Of a stretch of DNA of 15,715 nucleotides, positions 1 through 6,510 are shown one piece after another. The DNA lies in assembly GCA_937917025.1 (NCBI GenBank), contig CALFSF010000187.1, positions 1 to 15,715 of the forward strand, written 5' to 3'. The notes beneath the pieces were generated by a model. The model ran no database searches, had not been told where the DNA came from, and worked only from the letters and a program-made list of their open reading frames with translations. The stretch is from an uncultured Paraburkholderia sp. Its GTDB lineage: Bacteria; Pseudomonadota; Gammaproteobacteria; Burkholderiales; Burkholderiaceae. Each line of letters opens with the position of its first letter. The first letter of the stretch is position 1. The position numbers and the translations under genes are program-made.

Positions 1-2133
1 CTCGAGGAAACCCCCGCGCTCTACGCCGACATCGAAGCCGCGCTGGCCGAACACGGCCTGCCCGCGCGCCTGCCGCCGTTCTTCCAGATGGGTAGCTGGA
101 TCGGAGGTGACCGCGACGGCAATCCGAACGTGAGCGCCGCGACGCTCGAACACGCGATCACGCGTCAGGCCACGGTGATCTTCGAACACTATCTGGAGCA
201 GGTGCACAGGCTCGGCGCGGAACTGTCCGTGTCGAACCTGCTGGCCGGTTCCAGCGACGCGCTAAAGGCGCTCGCGGCAGCCTCGCCCGACGAGTCGCCG
301 CATCGCACCGACGAGCCGTATCGCCGCGCGCTGATCGGCGTGTACGCGCGCCTCGCGGAAAGCGCGCGGGCGCGTCTGGGCGCGGGCGTCGTCGCCGCGC
401 GCAGCCACGGCAGCGCGAAGCCCTACGCCGACGCCGCCGAATTCGCCGCCGACCTGCACGTGCTGATCGATTCGCTCGCGGAACAGCACGGCGCGTCGCT
501 TGCCGCGCCGCGTCTGTCGCCGCTCGCGCGGGCCGCCGAAGTCTTCGGCTTCCATCTCGCCAGCATCGACCTGCGTCAGAGTTCGGACATCCACGAAGCC
601 GTCGTTGCCGAGTTGCTGAAGCGCGCGGGCGTCGAGAACGACTACGCCGCGTTGTCCGAAGCCGACAAGCTGACAGTGCTGCTGAGGGAACTCGGCCAGC
701 CGCGTCCGTTGCGTCTGCCGTACGTCGAGTATTCCGATCTCGCGAAGAGCGAACTCGGCGTGCTCGAAATGGCCCGCGTGACGCGCGAGAAGTTTGGCCC
801 GCGCGCGGTGCGCAACTACATCATTTCGCACACGGAAACCGTGAGCGATCTGGTCGAGGTGATGCTGCTGCAAAAGGAAACCGGGCTGCTGAAAGGGCTG
901 CTCGGCAACGTCGAACAGCCGGCGCACGACGGCATCATGGTGATCCCGCTCTTCGAGACGATCCCCGATCTGCGCAACGCGCCGCACATCATGCGCGACC
1001 TGATCGCGCTGCCGGGCGTCGATTCGCTGATCGAGCATCAGGGCGGCGAGCAGGAAGTCATGCTCGGCTACTCGGACAGCAACAAGGACGGCGGCTTCCT
1101 CACGTCGAACTGGGAGCTGTATCGCGCGGAACTGGCGCTCGTGTCGCTCTTTAACGAACGCGGCGTGACGCTGCGGCTCTTCCACGGCCGCGGAGGCACA
1201 GTCGGACGCGGCGGCGGCCCGACGTATCAGGCCATTCTGTCGCAGCCGCCGGGCACCGTCGACGGCCAGATCCGCCTCACCGAACAGGGCGAAGTGATCG
1301 CGAGCAAGTTCGGCAATCCGGAGATCGGCCGGCGCAATCTGGAAACGGTCGTCGCCGCGACGCTCGAAGCCTCGCTGCTGCCGCACGGCAATGCGCCCGA
1401 CCAGCTGCCCGCTTTCGAAGAAACGATGCAGCAGCTTTCGGATACGGCGATGGCGTCGTATCGGGCGCTCGTCTACGAAACGCCGGGTTTCAAGGAGTAT
1501 TTCTTCGAGTCGACGCCGATTTCGGAGATTGCCGAGCTGAACATCGGCAGCCGTCCGGCTTCGCGCAAGCTGCAGGACCCGAAGCAGCGCAAGATCGAAG
1601 ACCTGCGCGCGATTCCGTGGGGTTTTTCGTGGGGGCAATGCCGTCTGCTCTTGACCGGATGGTATGGCTTCGGCAGCGCGGTGGCCGCGCACCTGGACCA
1701 CGCGCCGACCGATGCCGAGCGCGCACGCCGTCTTTCGCTGCTCAAGAAGATGTACAAGACGTGGCCGTTCTTCTCGAACCTGCTGTCGAACATGGACATG
1801 GTGCTGGCGAAGACCGACCTCGCGGTCGCGTCGCGCTACGCGCAGCTCGTGACCGACAAGAAGCTGCGCAAGCATGTGTTCGAGCGCATCGTCGCGGAAT
1901 GGGAACGTACGTCGAAGGTGTTGTCGGAGATCACCGGCAAGAGCGAGCGGCTCGCGGATAACCCACTGCTCGCGCGTTCGATCAAGAACCGCTTCCCATA
2001 CCTCGATCCGCTGAATCACCTGCAGGTGGAACTGCTCAAGCGCCACCGCGCGGGTGACCGCAACGCGCGTCTGCGGCGCGGCATTCACCTGACGATCAAC
2101 GGTATCGCTGCAGGCCTGCGCAATACGGGCTGA
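1..2133 (+). CDS. ppc: Phosphoenolpyruvate carboxylase, 5'-truncated by the window edge
   Basis: PEP carboxylase makes oxaloacetate from PEP and bicarbonate, the anaplerotic feed of the TCA cycle; it is a cytosolic homotetramer. The frame is open from base 1 and gives 710 residues. The missing N-terminus, roughly 250-300 residues including the TAHPTE histidine motif, lies left of the window. Visible family motifs in order are GSWIGGDRDGNPN (nt 91-129), GFHLASIDLRQSS (about nt 550), MLGYSDSNKDGG (about nt 1060-1095), the glycine-rich mobile loop FHGRGGTVGRGGGP (about nt 1180-1220), EQGEVI, and the region IPWGFSWGQCRLLLTGWYG that contributes to the aspartate effector site in studied enzymes. 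The protein ends in the conserved Asn-Thr-Gly C-terminus, so the 3' end is intact. No frameshift or loss of a motif is visible. A strong terminator follows, so transcription likely stops here. The first ATG in the window (88) is internal and is not the start. Confidence 0.97.
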   Translation, partial: LEETPALYADIEAALAEHGLPARLPPFFQMGSWIGGDRDGNPNVSAATLEHAITRQATVIFEHYLEQVHRLGAELSVSNLLAGSSDALKALAAASPDESPHRTDEPYRRALIGVYARLAESARARLGAGVVAARSHGSAKPYADAAEFAADLHVLIDSLAEQHGASLAAPRLSPLARAAEVFGFHLASIDLRQSSDIHEAVVAELLKRAGVENDYAALSEADKLTVLLRELGQPRPLRLPYVEYSDLAKSELGVLEMARVTREKFGPRAVRNYIISHTETVSDLVEVMLLQKETGLLKGLLGNVEQPAHDGIMVIPLFETIPDLRNAPHIMRDLIALPGVDSLIEHQGGEQEVMLGYSDSNKDGGFLTSNWELYRAELALVSLFNERGVTLRLFHGRGGTVGRGGGPTYQAILSQPPGTVDGQIRLTEQGEVIASKFGNPEIGRRNLETVVAATLEASLLPHGNAPDQLPAFEETMQQLSDTAMASYRALVYETPGFKEYFFESTPISEIAELNIGSRPASRKLQDPKQRKIEDLRAIPWGFSWGQCRLLLTGWYGFGSAVAAHLDHAPTDAERARRLSLLKKMYKTWPFFSNLLSNMDMVLAKTDLAVASRYAQLVTDKKLRKHVFERIVAEWERTSKVLSEITGKSERLADNPLLARSIKNRFPYLDPLNHLQVELLKRHRAGDRNARLRRGIHLTINGIAAGLRNTG

Positions 2134-2152
2134 TCCGCCTGGTCTGGCTAAG

Positions 2153-2191
2153 CGGGTTTGCGGCCTCCTGTAAGGGTTGGACGCAAACCCG
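2153..2191 (+). other. Perfect 10-bp inverted repeat just after ppc
   Basis: CGGGTTTGCG (2153-2162) and CGCAAACCCG (2182-2191) are perfect complements around a 19-nt loop, starting 20 nt after the ppc stop. A G-U and an A-U pair can extend the stem. No T-run follows directly, so by itself it is a stem-loop rather than a classic terminator. It may protect the ppc mRNA 3' end or act together with the terminator at 2202-2248. Confidence 0.6.
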
Positions 2192-2201
2192 TTCTGGTTC
2201 G

Positions 2202-2248
2202 AAGGGCACGCTTTCCTTTTTATCGGATCGCGTGCCTTTTTTCTTTTT
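2202..2248 (+). terminator. Intrinsic terminator of ppc
   Basis: The stem GGCACGC (2205-2211) pairs with GCGTGCC (2230-2236) across an 18-nt loop. G-U and A-U pairs extend it outward, and it runs into TTTTTT-C-TTTTT (2237-2248). The T-run lies only on the plus side, so it serves ppc and not the convergent methyltransferase gene. Confidence 0.8.
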
Positions 2249-2313
2249 GTTTGCGCGACGTGCGGTTCGAAGCGCCCTTCTCGCCGCATGCCGTCAAGTG
2301 TCGAAGCGCCGCT

Positions 2314-3066
2314 TCAGTGCGCCTCGATCATCAACGCATCGAGTTCGAACGAGCCATCCGCCTGCACGTTGAAATACGCTCGCACCTCATCCGGCGCGCT
2401 CTTCCACACCGACTGGATCGCGACGACGCGCGGCTCGGGCGTGCGCATCCGTTTGACCCATGCGTCGAATCCGATCGGCAGGCGCCAGCGCTCGCGGATC
2501 GACGCGTTGAAGCCCGCGGCTTCGAACAGCGCGATCCATTCGTCGCCGCGATAGTCGCGGATATGCGAGCCGTCGCGCAGCAGTTCGACGGTCTGGATGT
2601 GTGTGTCGAGCAGCGGATGATCGCTGCCCGCGATATCGATGAACAGCACGCGGCCGCCCGGCTTCAGCACGCGACGCACTTCTTTCAACGCCTGCGGCAC
2701 GTCGTGCCAGTGGTGCGCGCTCATGCGGCTGATGACCCAGTCGAACGAGGCATCGGCGAACGGCAGCGTTTCGGCCGCGCCCTGCTGCGTGCGGATCGTA
2801 TCGAGCCCGCGTTCGCGCGCGGCGGCGGCGACCGTCTCCAGCATCTGCGGGGCGATGTCGTACGCGACGACCGACTTCGCGTGCGGCGCCACCGCGAAGC
2901 TCGCGTGACCGGCACCGCAGCCCATGTCGAGCACCGTCGCGCCAGGTGTCGCCTGGATGGCGGCGGCCAGCGTCTGCAGATCGGCGCCCGTCGCGTGGAC
3001 ATGACTCGTGAGGTAAGCGGCGGCGGTCGAGCCGAACGCGTCGGCGACCTGGTCGTGATGCTTCAT
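2314..3066 (-). CDS. Class I SAM-dependent methyltransferase (Methyltransf_11 / UbiE-like)
   Basis: A soluble 250-residue protein with one Rossmann-type methyltransferase fold. Motif I, VLDMGCGAGH, is at residues 45-54; the acidic residue ending strand 2 is Asp70 (VVAYD), expected to bind the SAM ribose. The motif II region AETLPFADASFDWV is at 98-111 and LKPGGRVLFID at 134-144. This pattern is typical of the broad YcgJ/UbiE/type 11 group, which methylates small molecules; the substrate cannot be read from sequence. The start at 3066 is supported by GAGGAG 6 nt upstream of the ATG. The gene diverges from the XRE/MmyB-type regulator at 3244 and shares its control region, so I infer that regulator controls it. 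It converges on ppc. Synthesis of ubiquinone or menaquinone is unlikely to be its role because no quinone gene is nearby, but this is not excluded. Confidence 0.9.
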   Translation of the reverse strand: MKHHDQVADAFGSTAAAYLTSHVHATGADLQTLAAAIQATPGATVLDMGCGAGHASFAVAPHAKSVVAYDIAPQMLETVAAAARERGLDTIRTQQGAAETLPFADASFDWVISRMSAHHWHDVPQALKEVRRVLKPGGRVLFIDIAGSDHPLLDTHIQTVELLRDGSHIRDYRGDEWIALFEAAGFNASIRERWRLPIGFDAWVKRMRTPEPRVVAIQSVWKSAPDEVRAYFNVQADGSFELDALMIEAH

Positions 3067-3116
3067 GGAATGCTCCTCTGCCCGGACAAATGCGGGTCGC
3101 GTCGGTTGATCGTGGG

Positions 3117-3164
3117 TGGAACGGCACGCCCATCATGTACGCCGGTTCGATAAGTGCCGTTCCA
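3117..3164 (-). promoter_or_regulatory. 11-bp perfect inverted repeat in the methyltransferase leader
   Basis: TGGAACGGCAC (3117-3127) and GTGCCGTTCCA (3154-3164) are perfect inverted copies separated by 26 bp. They lie between the divergent promoters and the methyltransferase start. If the minus promoter at 3199-3171 is real, its transcript would begin near 3164, so this repeat would form an 11-bp stem at the very 5' end of the mRNA. It could instead be a two-half-site operator. Confidence 0.6.
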
Positions 3165-3169
3165 GCCGC

Positions 3170-3199
3170 TACAATAGAGCCCGCTCTGTACCAGTACAA
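3170..3199. promoter_or_regulatory. Overlapping divergent promoters with two adjacent dyads
   Basis: On minus, TTGTAC (3199-3194), a 17-bp spacer and TATTGT (3176-3171) form a sigma70-like promoter for the methyltransferase. On plus, TACAAT (3170-3175) is a candidate -10 for the regulator, overlapping the minus -10; its -35 is poor. Two abutting dyads lie here: AGAGC-CC-GCTCT (3176-3187) and TGTAC-CA-GTACA (3187-3198), the second covering the minus -35. They are natural candidates for operators of the adjacent regulator. Promoter calls are by eye. Confidence 0.5.
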
Positions 3200-3243
3200 G
3201 TTAAGCAATTATTCCGGTATCAACACCACCCGCCTCTATCGAC

Positions 3244-4062
3244 ATGATGAACCGGCCGCCTTCCCCCGAGCTTGTTGCGCCACCGCTCGACGCCACGCCC
3301 GCGCGCGCGCTCGGCGACTTCATCCGCGCGCATCGCGAACGGCTGTCGCCCCAGGCGGTCGGCCTGCCGCCGGGGCCCCGGCGGCGAACGCCCGGCCTGC
3401 GGCGCGAGGAAGTCGCGCAACTGTGCGGCGTCAGCCCGACCTGGTACACGTGGATCGAACAGGGACGCCCCGTGTCGGCCTCCGCCGATGCGCTCGCGCG
3501 CATCGCCGTCGCGTTGCAGTTGTCGCGCGCGGAACGGGGGTATCTGTTCGAACTCGCCGCGCAGCGCGATCCCGCCGAGCCCGACCCGGCCGCCGCCGAC
3601 GCGCCCGCGCGCCTGCTCGAAACCGTCCAGCTGATCGACGCGCCGGCTTACGTGCTCGACCGGCAGTGGAACGCGCTCGCGTGGAACGCGCGGGCGGCCG
3701 ACCTCTTTGTCGGCTGGCTCGACGACGGGCACGACCGCAACCTGCTGCGCTTCACGTTCACCGAACCCGGCGCGCGCGAGCTGATCGCCGACTGGGAACC
3801 GCGCGCGAGGCGGCTCGCCGCCGAATTTCGCGCGGATTCGATCCGTCACCTGAACGAAGCGCCGACGCGCACGCTGATCGATTCGCTGAGCGCCGCGAGC
3901 GATGCGTTCGCGCGCTTCTGGGCGTCGCAGGACGTGGGCGGACGCGAAGGCGGCCGGCGGGAGTTCAATCACCCGCGCCACGGCCGCATCGTCTACGACC
4001 AGATGACGTTCAAGCCCGCGCATCGCGAGGATCTGAAGCTCGTCATGCTCGTGCGGATGTAG
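3244..4062 (+). CDS. XRE-family HTH regulator with MmyB-like ligand-binding domain
   Basis: A 272-residue cytosolic transcription factor. Residues about 22-102 form an XRE-type helix-turn-helix; TPGLRREEVAQLCGVSPTWY (49-68) followed by TWIEQGR is the characteristic stretch of this group. Residues about 120-270 match the MmyB-like ligand-binding domain, seen in LLETVQLIDAPAYVLDRQWN, NALAWNARAADLF and MTFKPAHREDLKLVMLV. Members bind a fatty-acid-like ligand in some structures and usually control a divergent enzyme gene, here a methyltransferase. Two tandem ATG codons (3244 and 3247) are possible starts, and neither has a recognisable Shine-Dalgarno sequence. The protein stops at TAG 4062. No clear terminator precedes argH, so some read-through is possible. 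Target and ligand are inferred, not shown. Confidence 0.92.
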   Translation: MMNRPPSPELVAPPLDATPARALGDFIRAHRERLSPQAVGLPPGPRRRTPGLRREEVAQLCGVSPTWYTWIEQGRPVSASADALARIAVALQLSRAERGYLFELAAQRDPAEPDPAAADAPARLLETVQLIDAPAYVLDRQWNALAWNARAADLFVGWLDDGHDRNLLRFTFTEPGARELIADWEPRARRLAAEFRADSIRHLNEAPTRTLIDSLSAASDAFARFWASQDVGGREGGRREFNHPRHGRIVYDQMTFKPAHREDLKLVMLVRM

Positions 4063-4131
4063 GCCGTCTGGCTGGGCGGCCCGTTGCCGGCGCGGGCGCG
4101 CGGATTCGGGGCGGGCCGGAACGTCGCCGGA

Positions 4132-4140
4132 TGCTAAAAT
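4132..4140 (+). promoter_or_regulatory. argH: Extended -10 promoter of argH
   Basis: TGC-TAAAAT (TG at 4132-4133, hexamer 4135-4140) is a good extended -10 located 82 nt before the argH ATG. No good -35 is seen 16-18 bp upstream, as is common with extended -10 promoters. The predicted transcript starts near 4147. Confidence 0.55.
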
Positions 4141-4221
4141 CGCTGTCCCGATGAAATCTTTTCTACCGGCGACGTGGCTACAGGTCGCCCGCCTTTCACC
4201 GTCTCTCCACTGCCAAACATC

Positions 4222-5628
4222 ATGACGTCCCAACTGCACAAAAAAGGCGAAGCCTGGTCGGCACGCTTCTCGGAGCCGATGTCGGAACTCGTCAAACGCT
4301 ACACGTCGTCGGTTTTCTTCGACAAGCGTCTGGCGCTGGTCGATATCGAAGGCTCGCTCGCGCACGCCTCGATGCTGGCCGCGCAGAAGATCATCGCCGC
4401 CGAGGACCTCGCCGCCATCCAGCGCGGCATGGCGCAGATCAAGGGCGAAATCGAGCGCGGCGAGTTCGAGTGGCAACTCGACCTGGAAGACGTCCACCTG
4501 AACATCGAGGCGCGCCTGACGGCGCTGATCGGCGACGCGGGCAAGCGCCTGCACACCGGCCGCTCGCGTAACGACCAGGTCGCGACCGATATCCGTCTGT
4601 GGCTGCGTGGCGAAATCGACCGCATCGGCGGCTTGCTGAAGGACCTGCGCGGCGCGCTGATCGACCTGGCTGAACAGAATGCCTCGACGATCATGCCGGG
4701 GTTCACGCATCTGCAGGTCGCGCAGCCGGTGACGTTTGGGCATCACCTGCTTGCCTACGTCGAAATGTTTTCGCGCGACGCCGGGCGCATGCGCGATTGC
4801 CGTACGCGCGTGAACCGTCTGCCGCTGGGCGCGGCGGCGCTCGCCGGCACGAGCTATCCGATCGATCGGCATGCTGTCGCGAAGACACTGGGCTTCGACG
4901 GGATCTGCGCGAATTCACTCGATGCGGTTTCGGATCGCGATTTCGCGATTGAATTCACGGCTGCGGCGGCGCTCGTGATGACGCATGTGTCGCGGTTCTC
5001 CGAAGAGCTCGTTTTGTGGATGAGCCCGCGGGTCGGGTTCATCGATCTCGCGGATCGCTTCTGTACCGGCTCGTCGATCATGCCGCAGAAAAAGAATCCC
5101 GATGTGCCCGAGCTCGCGCGCGGCAAGACCGGACGGGTGAACGGACATCTGATGGCCTTGCTCACGCTGATGAAGGGCCAGCCGCTCGCTTATAACAAGG
5201 ACAATCAGGAAGACAAGGAGCCGTTGTTCGACACCGTCGATACGGTCGCCGATACGTTGCGGATTTTTGCCGAGATGGTTGCCGGGATCAAGGTCAAGCC
5301 CGCGGCTATGCGGGATGCGGCGCTTCAAGGGTTTTCGACCGCGACCGATCTCGCGGATTATCTGGTCAAGCGCGGGTTGCCGTTTCGGGATGCTCATGAG
5401 GCGGTTGCGCTTGCGGTGCGCGTTTGCGTCGATCGTGAATGCGATCTTGCTGATCTTTCTCTCGATCAGATGCGGAGTGAATTGCCTGGGGTCGCTCACC
5501 TCATCGGTGAGGATGTTTTTGAATACCTCACGCTCGAAGGCTCCGTCGCGAGCCGGAATCATCCAGGCGGGACCGCGCCTGAGCAGGTTTTGAGCGCAGT
5601 TCGTGACGCTCGGGCGGCGTTGGGGTAG
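4222..5628 (+). CDS. argH: Argininosuccinate lyase
   Basis: ArgH splits argininosuccinate into arginine and fumarate, the last step of arginine synthesis; it is a cytosolic homotetramer of the fumarase/aspartase superfamily. The 468-residue product has the full family length. HTGRSRNDQ is at 111-119, the catalytic-histidine region PGFTHLQVAQP at 159-169, and the superfamily signature GSSIMPQKKNP, on the flexible catalytic-serine loop, at 283-293. I chose ATG 4222 (MTSQLHKKG) because family similarity begins there. The frame also opens at GTG 4174, but those 16 extra residues look like translated leader. No strong Shine-Dalgarno precedes 4222. The last third, from about nt 5270, uses many T-ending codons plus CGG and GGG, unlike the first two thirds, although its reading frame and C-terminal motifs are intact. 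The gene is apparently monocistronic, with its own promoter and a hairpin after it. Confidence 0.97.
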   Translation: MTSQLHKKGEAWSARFSEPMSELVKRYTSSVFFDKRLALVDIEGSLAHASMLAAQKIIAAEDLAAIQRGMAQIKGEIERGEFEWQLDLEDVHLNIEARLTALIGDAGKRLHTGRSRNDQVATDIRLWLRGEIDRIGGLLKDLRGALIDLAEQNASTIMPGFTHLQVAQPVTFGHHLLAYVEMFSRDAGRMRDCRTRVNRLPLGAAALAGTSYPIDRHAVAKTLGFDGICANSLDAVSDRDFAIEFTAAAALVMTHVSRFSEELVLWMSPRVGFIDLADRFCTGSSIMPQKKNPDVPELARGKTGRVNGHLMALLTLMKGQPLAYNKDNQEDKEPLFDTVDTVADTLRIFAEMVAGIKVKPAAMRDAALQGFSTATDLADYLVKRGLPFRDAHEAVALAVRVCVDRECDLADLSLDQMRSELPGVAHLIGEDVFEYLTLEGSVASRNHPGGTAPEQVLSAVRDARAALG

Positions 5629-5655
5629 GGGTTTCTGGTTTTTTATTCTTATTCT

Positions 5656-5690
5656 GGGCGGTCCTTTTGGTTTCGGGGCCGCCCTATTTG
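5656..5690 (+). terminator. Probable terminator of argH
   Basis: GGGCGGTCC (5656-5664) pairs with GGGCCGCCC (5676-5684) through nine pairs, one of them U-G, across an 11-nt loop. It begins 28 nt after the stop codon. The following TATTTG is a weak U-tract, so efficiency may be modest. Confidence 0.6.
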
Positions 5691-5775
5691 AATATCACAC
5701 AATTAGCAGATGTGGGTCGGCGGAGTCTGCCCTTCTGCTGCGTGGTTTCCCCAACGTACTGTTACATACTCTCGC

Positions 5776-5804
5776 TTGACGGTAGTATTGCGACACAATA
5801 GCAT
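5776..5804 (+). promoter_or_regulatory. Candidate promoter and operator of the higBA fusion
   Basis: TTGACG (5776-5781), a 17-bp spacer and TAGCAT (5799-5804) resemble a sigma70 promoter. Between and over them lies the dyad TATTG-CGACA-CAATA (5786-5800), placed where an autoregulating HigA would block RNA polymerase. The predicted start point is at about 5811, which would make the mRNA nearly leaderless; that fits the absence of a Shine-Dalgarno before ATG 5810. A second, upstream promoter cannot be excluded. Confidence 0.45.
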
Positions 5805-5809
5805 TAGCC

Positions 5810-6403
5810 ATGATCAAGACCTTCCGTTGCGTTGACACTGAGGCTCTGTTCATGGGCACGAGAGTTGCGCGATTCGCGAATATTGAAAAGGTCGCGATGC
5901 GAAAGCTCGCCATGCTGCATCGGGCGGTGAATCTGGACGATTTGCGGATTCCGCCGAACAATCGTCTGGAGGCCCTCGTGCGGGATCGGGCCGGGCAGCA
6001 CAGCATCCGGATCAACGATCAGTACCGCGTATGTTTTCGGTTTAATGCCGGGGACGCATCCGACGTCGAGATCGTCGACTATCACCAGGAGGTGCCGTCT
6101 ATGCCACGTGAAATTCCCTATCCCCATCCGGGGGAGATCCTGTCGGAAGAGTTCCTGCTTCCGATGGGTATCAGTGCGTACCGGCTTGCCAAGGACATCG
6201 GAGTCACCCAGCAACGTATTGGCGAGATCGTCGCGGGCCATCGCTCGGTAACGGTCGATACCGGTTTGCGTCTGTCTCGATACTTTGGGACGAGCGATGA
6301 ATTCTGGACGGGTCTTCAGTTGGACTACGACACGGCTCATATGAAAGATGAACTCGCGCGCCAACTCGATGCGATCCATCGCTATGAGCCTGAGTCTGCG
6401 TGA
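5810..6403 (+). CDS. HigB toxin and HigA antitoxin fused in one reading frame
   Basis: Residues 1-92 are a complete HigB-type toxin (RelE/ParE superfamily), a ribosome-dependent mRNA endonuclease in studied members. SIRINDQYRVCFRF (65-78) and DVEIVDYH (85-92) are the family's core strands, and Asp90/His92 fall at the places of the C-terminal catalytic residues of plasmid Rts1 HigB. Such toxins normally end at or just after that His. Here codon 93 is CAG and the frame continues through QEVPS into a full HigA antitoxin (98-197): HPGEILSEEFLLPMGISAYR, an HTH with VTQQRIGEIVAGHR, and RYFGTSDEFWTGLQ. Gene order (toxin first) and both domains are normal; only the stop between them is missing. Activity of the fused toxin is doubtful because its catalytic C-terminus is no longer free. 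Base composition is less GC-rich than the neighbours, which suits an accessory locus. A sequencing error at codon 93 is the main alternative. Confidence 0.88.
   Translation: MIKTFRCVDTEALFMGTRVARFANIEKVAMRKLAMLHRAVNLDDLRIPPNNRLEALVRDRAGQHSIRINDQYRVCFRFNAGDASDVEIVDYHQEVPSMPREIPYPHPGEILSEEFLLPMGISAYRLAKDIGVTQQRIGEIVAGHRSVTVDTGLRLSRYFGTSDEFWTGLQLDYDTAHMKDELARQLDAIHRYEPESA
6087..6094 (+). promoter_or_regulatory. Strong internal ribosome binding site for HigA
   Basis: AGGAGGTG matches the anti-Shine-Dalgarno perfectly and sits 6 nt before the in-frame ATG at 6101. It is by far the best ribosome site of the locus, and it includes the last two bases of codon 93 (CAG). It argues that free HigA antitoxin is still made in excess over the fusion protein. 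Confidence 0.8.
6101..6403 (+). CDS. higA: HigA antitoxin from an internal start
   Basis: This is the 100-residue C-terminal part of the fused frame, initiated at its own ATG behind a perfect Shine-Dalgarno. It has the standard HigA layout. The N-terminal PHPGEIL motif opens an XRE-type helix-turn-helix: AYRLAKDIGVTQQRIGEI is the recognition region and RLSRYFGTSDEFWTGLQ the closing helices. A charged C-terminal tail (MKDELARQLDAIHRYEPES) follows. HigA proteins neutralise HigB by direct binding and repress their own promoter; the dyad at 5786-5800 is the likely target. Listing it separately reflects my inference that both the long and the short product are translated from one mRNA. Confidence 0.7.
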   Translation: MPREIPYPHPGEILSEEFLLPMGISAYRLAKDIGVTQQRIGEIVAGHRSVTVDTGLRLSRYFGTSDEFWTGLQLDYDTAHMKDELARQLDAIHRYEPESA

Positions 6404-6409
6404 CGTTGC

Positions 6410-6437
6410 GGCTCGCTTCGGACAGCCTTTTTTCTTT
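6410..6437 (+). terminator. Weak terminator-like element after higBA
   Basis: GGCT (6410-6413) and AGCC (6424-6427) form a short 4-bp stem followed by TTTTTT-C-TTT (6428-6437). The U-tract is good but the stem is marginal, so this is a tentative call. Confidence 0.35.
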
Positions 6438-6483
6438 GGCCTTTCCTTGAATTCATGTCGGTCTATTAGCGTTGCCCCTGTGC

Positions 6484-6508
6484 GGGCGGGTTGCCCCGCA
6501 GCCCGCCC
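6484..6508 (-). terminator. GC-rich hairpin after the LprI-like gene
   Basis: GGGCGGG (6484-6490) and CCCGCCC (6502-6508) form a 7-bp all-GC stem with an 11-nt loop, starting 2 nt after the minus-strand stop. No T-run follows on either strand. It could stop transcription with a factor or protect the mRNA end. Confidence 0.4.
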
Positions 6509-6510
6509 CC

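Noticed and set aside
1..2133. ppc as a pseudogene because it has no start in the window
   Set aside because: The frame is open to the window edge with all later motifs intact, so it is only cut by the window.
262..2289. 675-residue minus frame over ppc
   Set aside because: Low-complexity Arg/Gln/Ala content and complete overlap with PEP carboxylase motifs show that it is a shadow.
4174..4221. GTG start for argH with 16 extra residues
   Set aside because: The extra residues are unlike the family, and MTSQLHKKG at 4222 matches the usual start.
3220..4872. 550-residue minus frame over the regulator and argH
   Set aside because: It covers two well-supported plus genes and their intergenic region and has no family motif.
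5705..5739. Inverted repeat AGCAGA / TCTGCT between argH and higBA
   Set aside because: Only six pairs over a 23-nt spacer, with no T-run and no promoter alignment; it could be chance.
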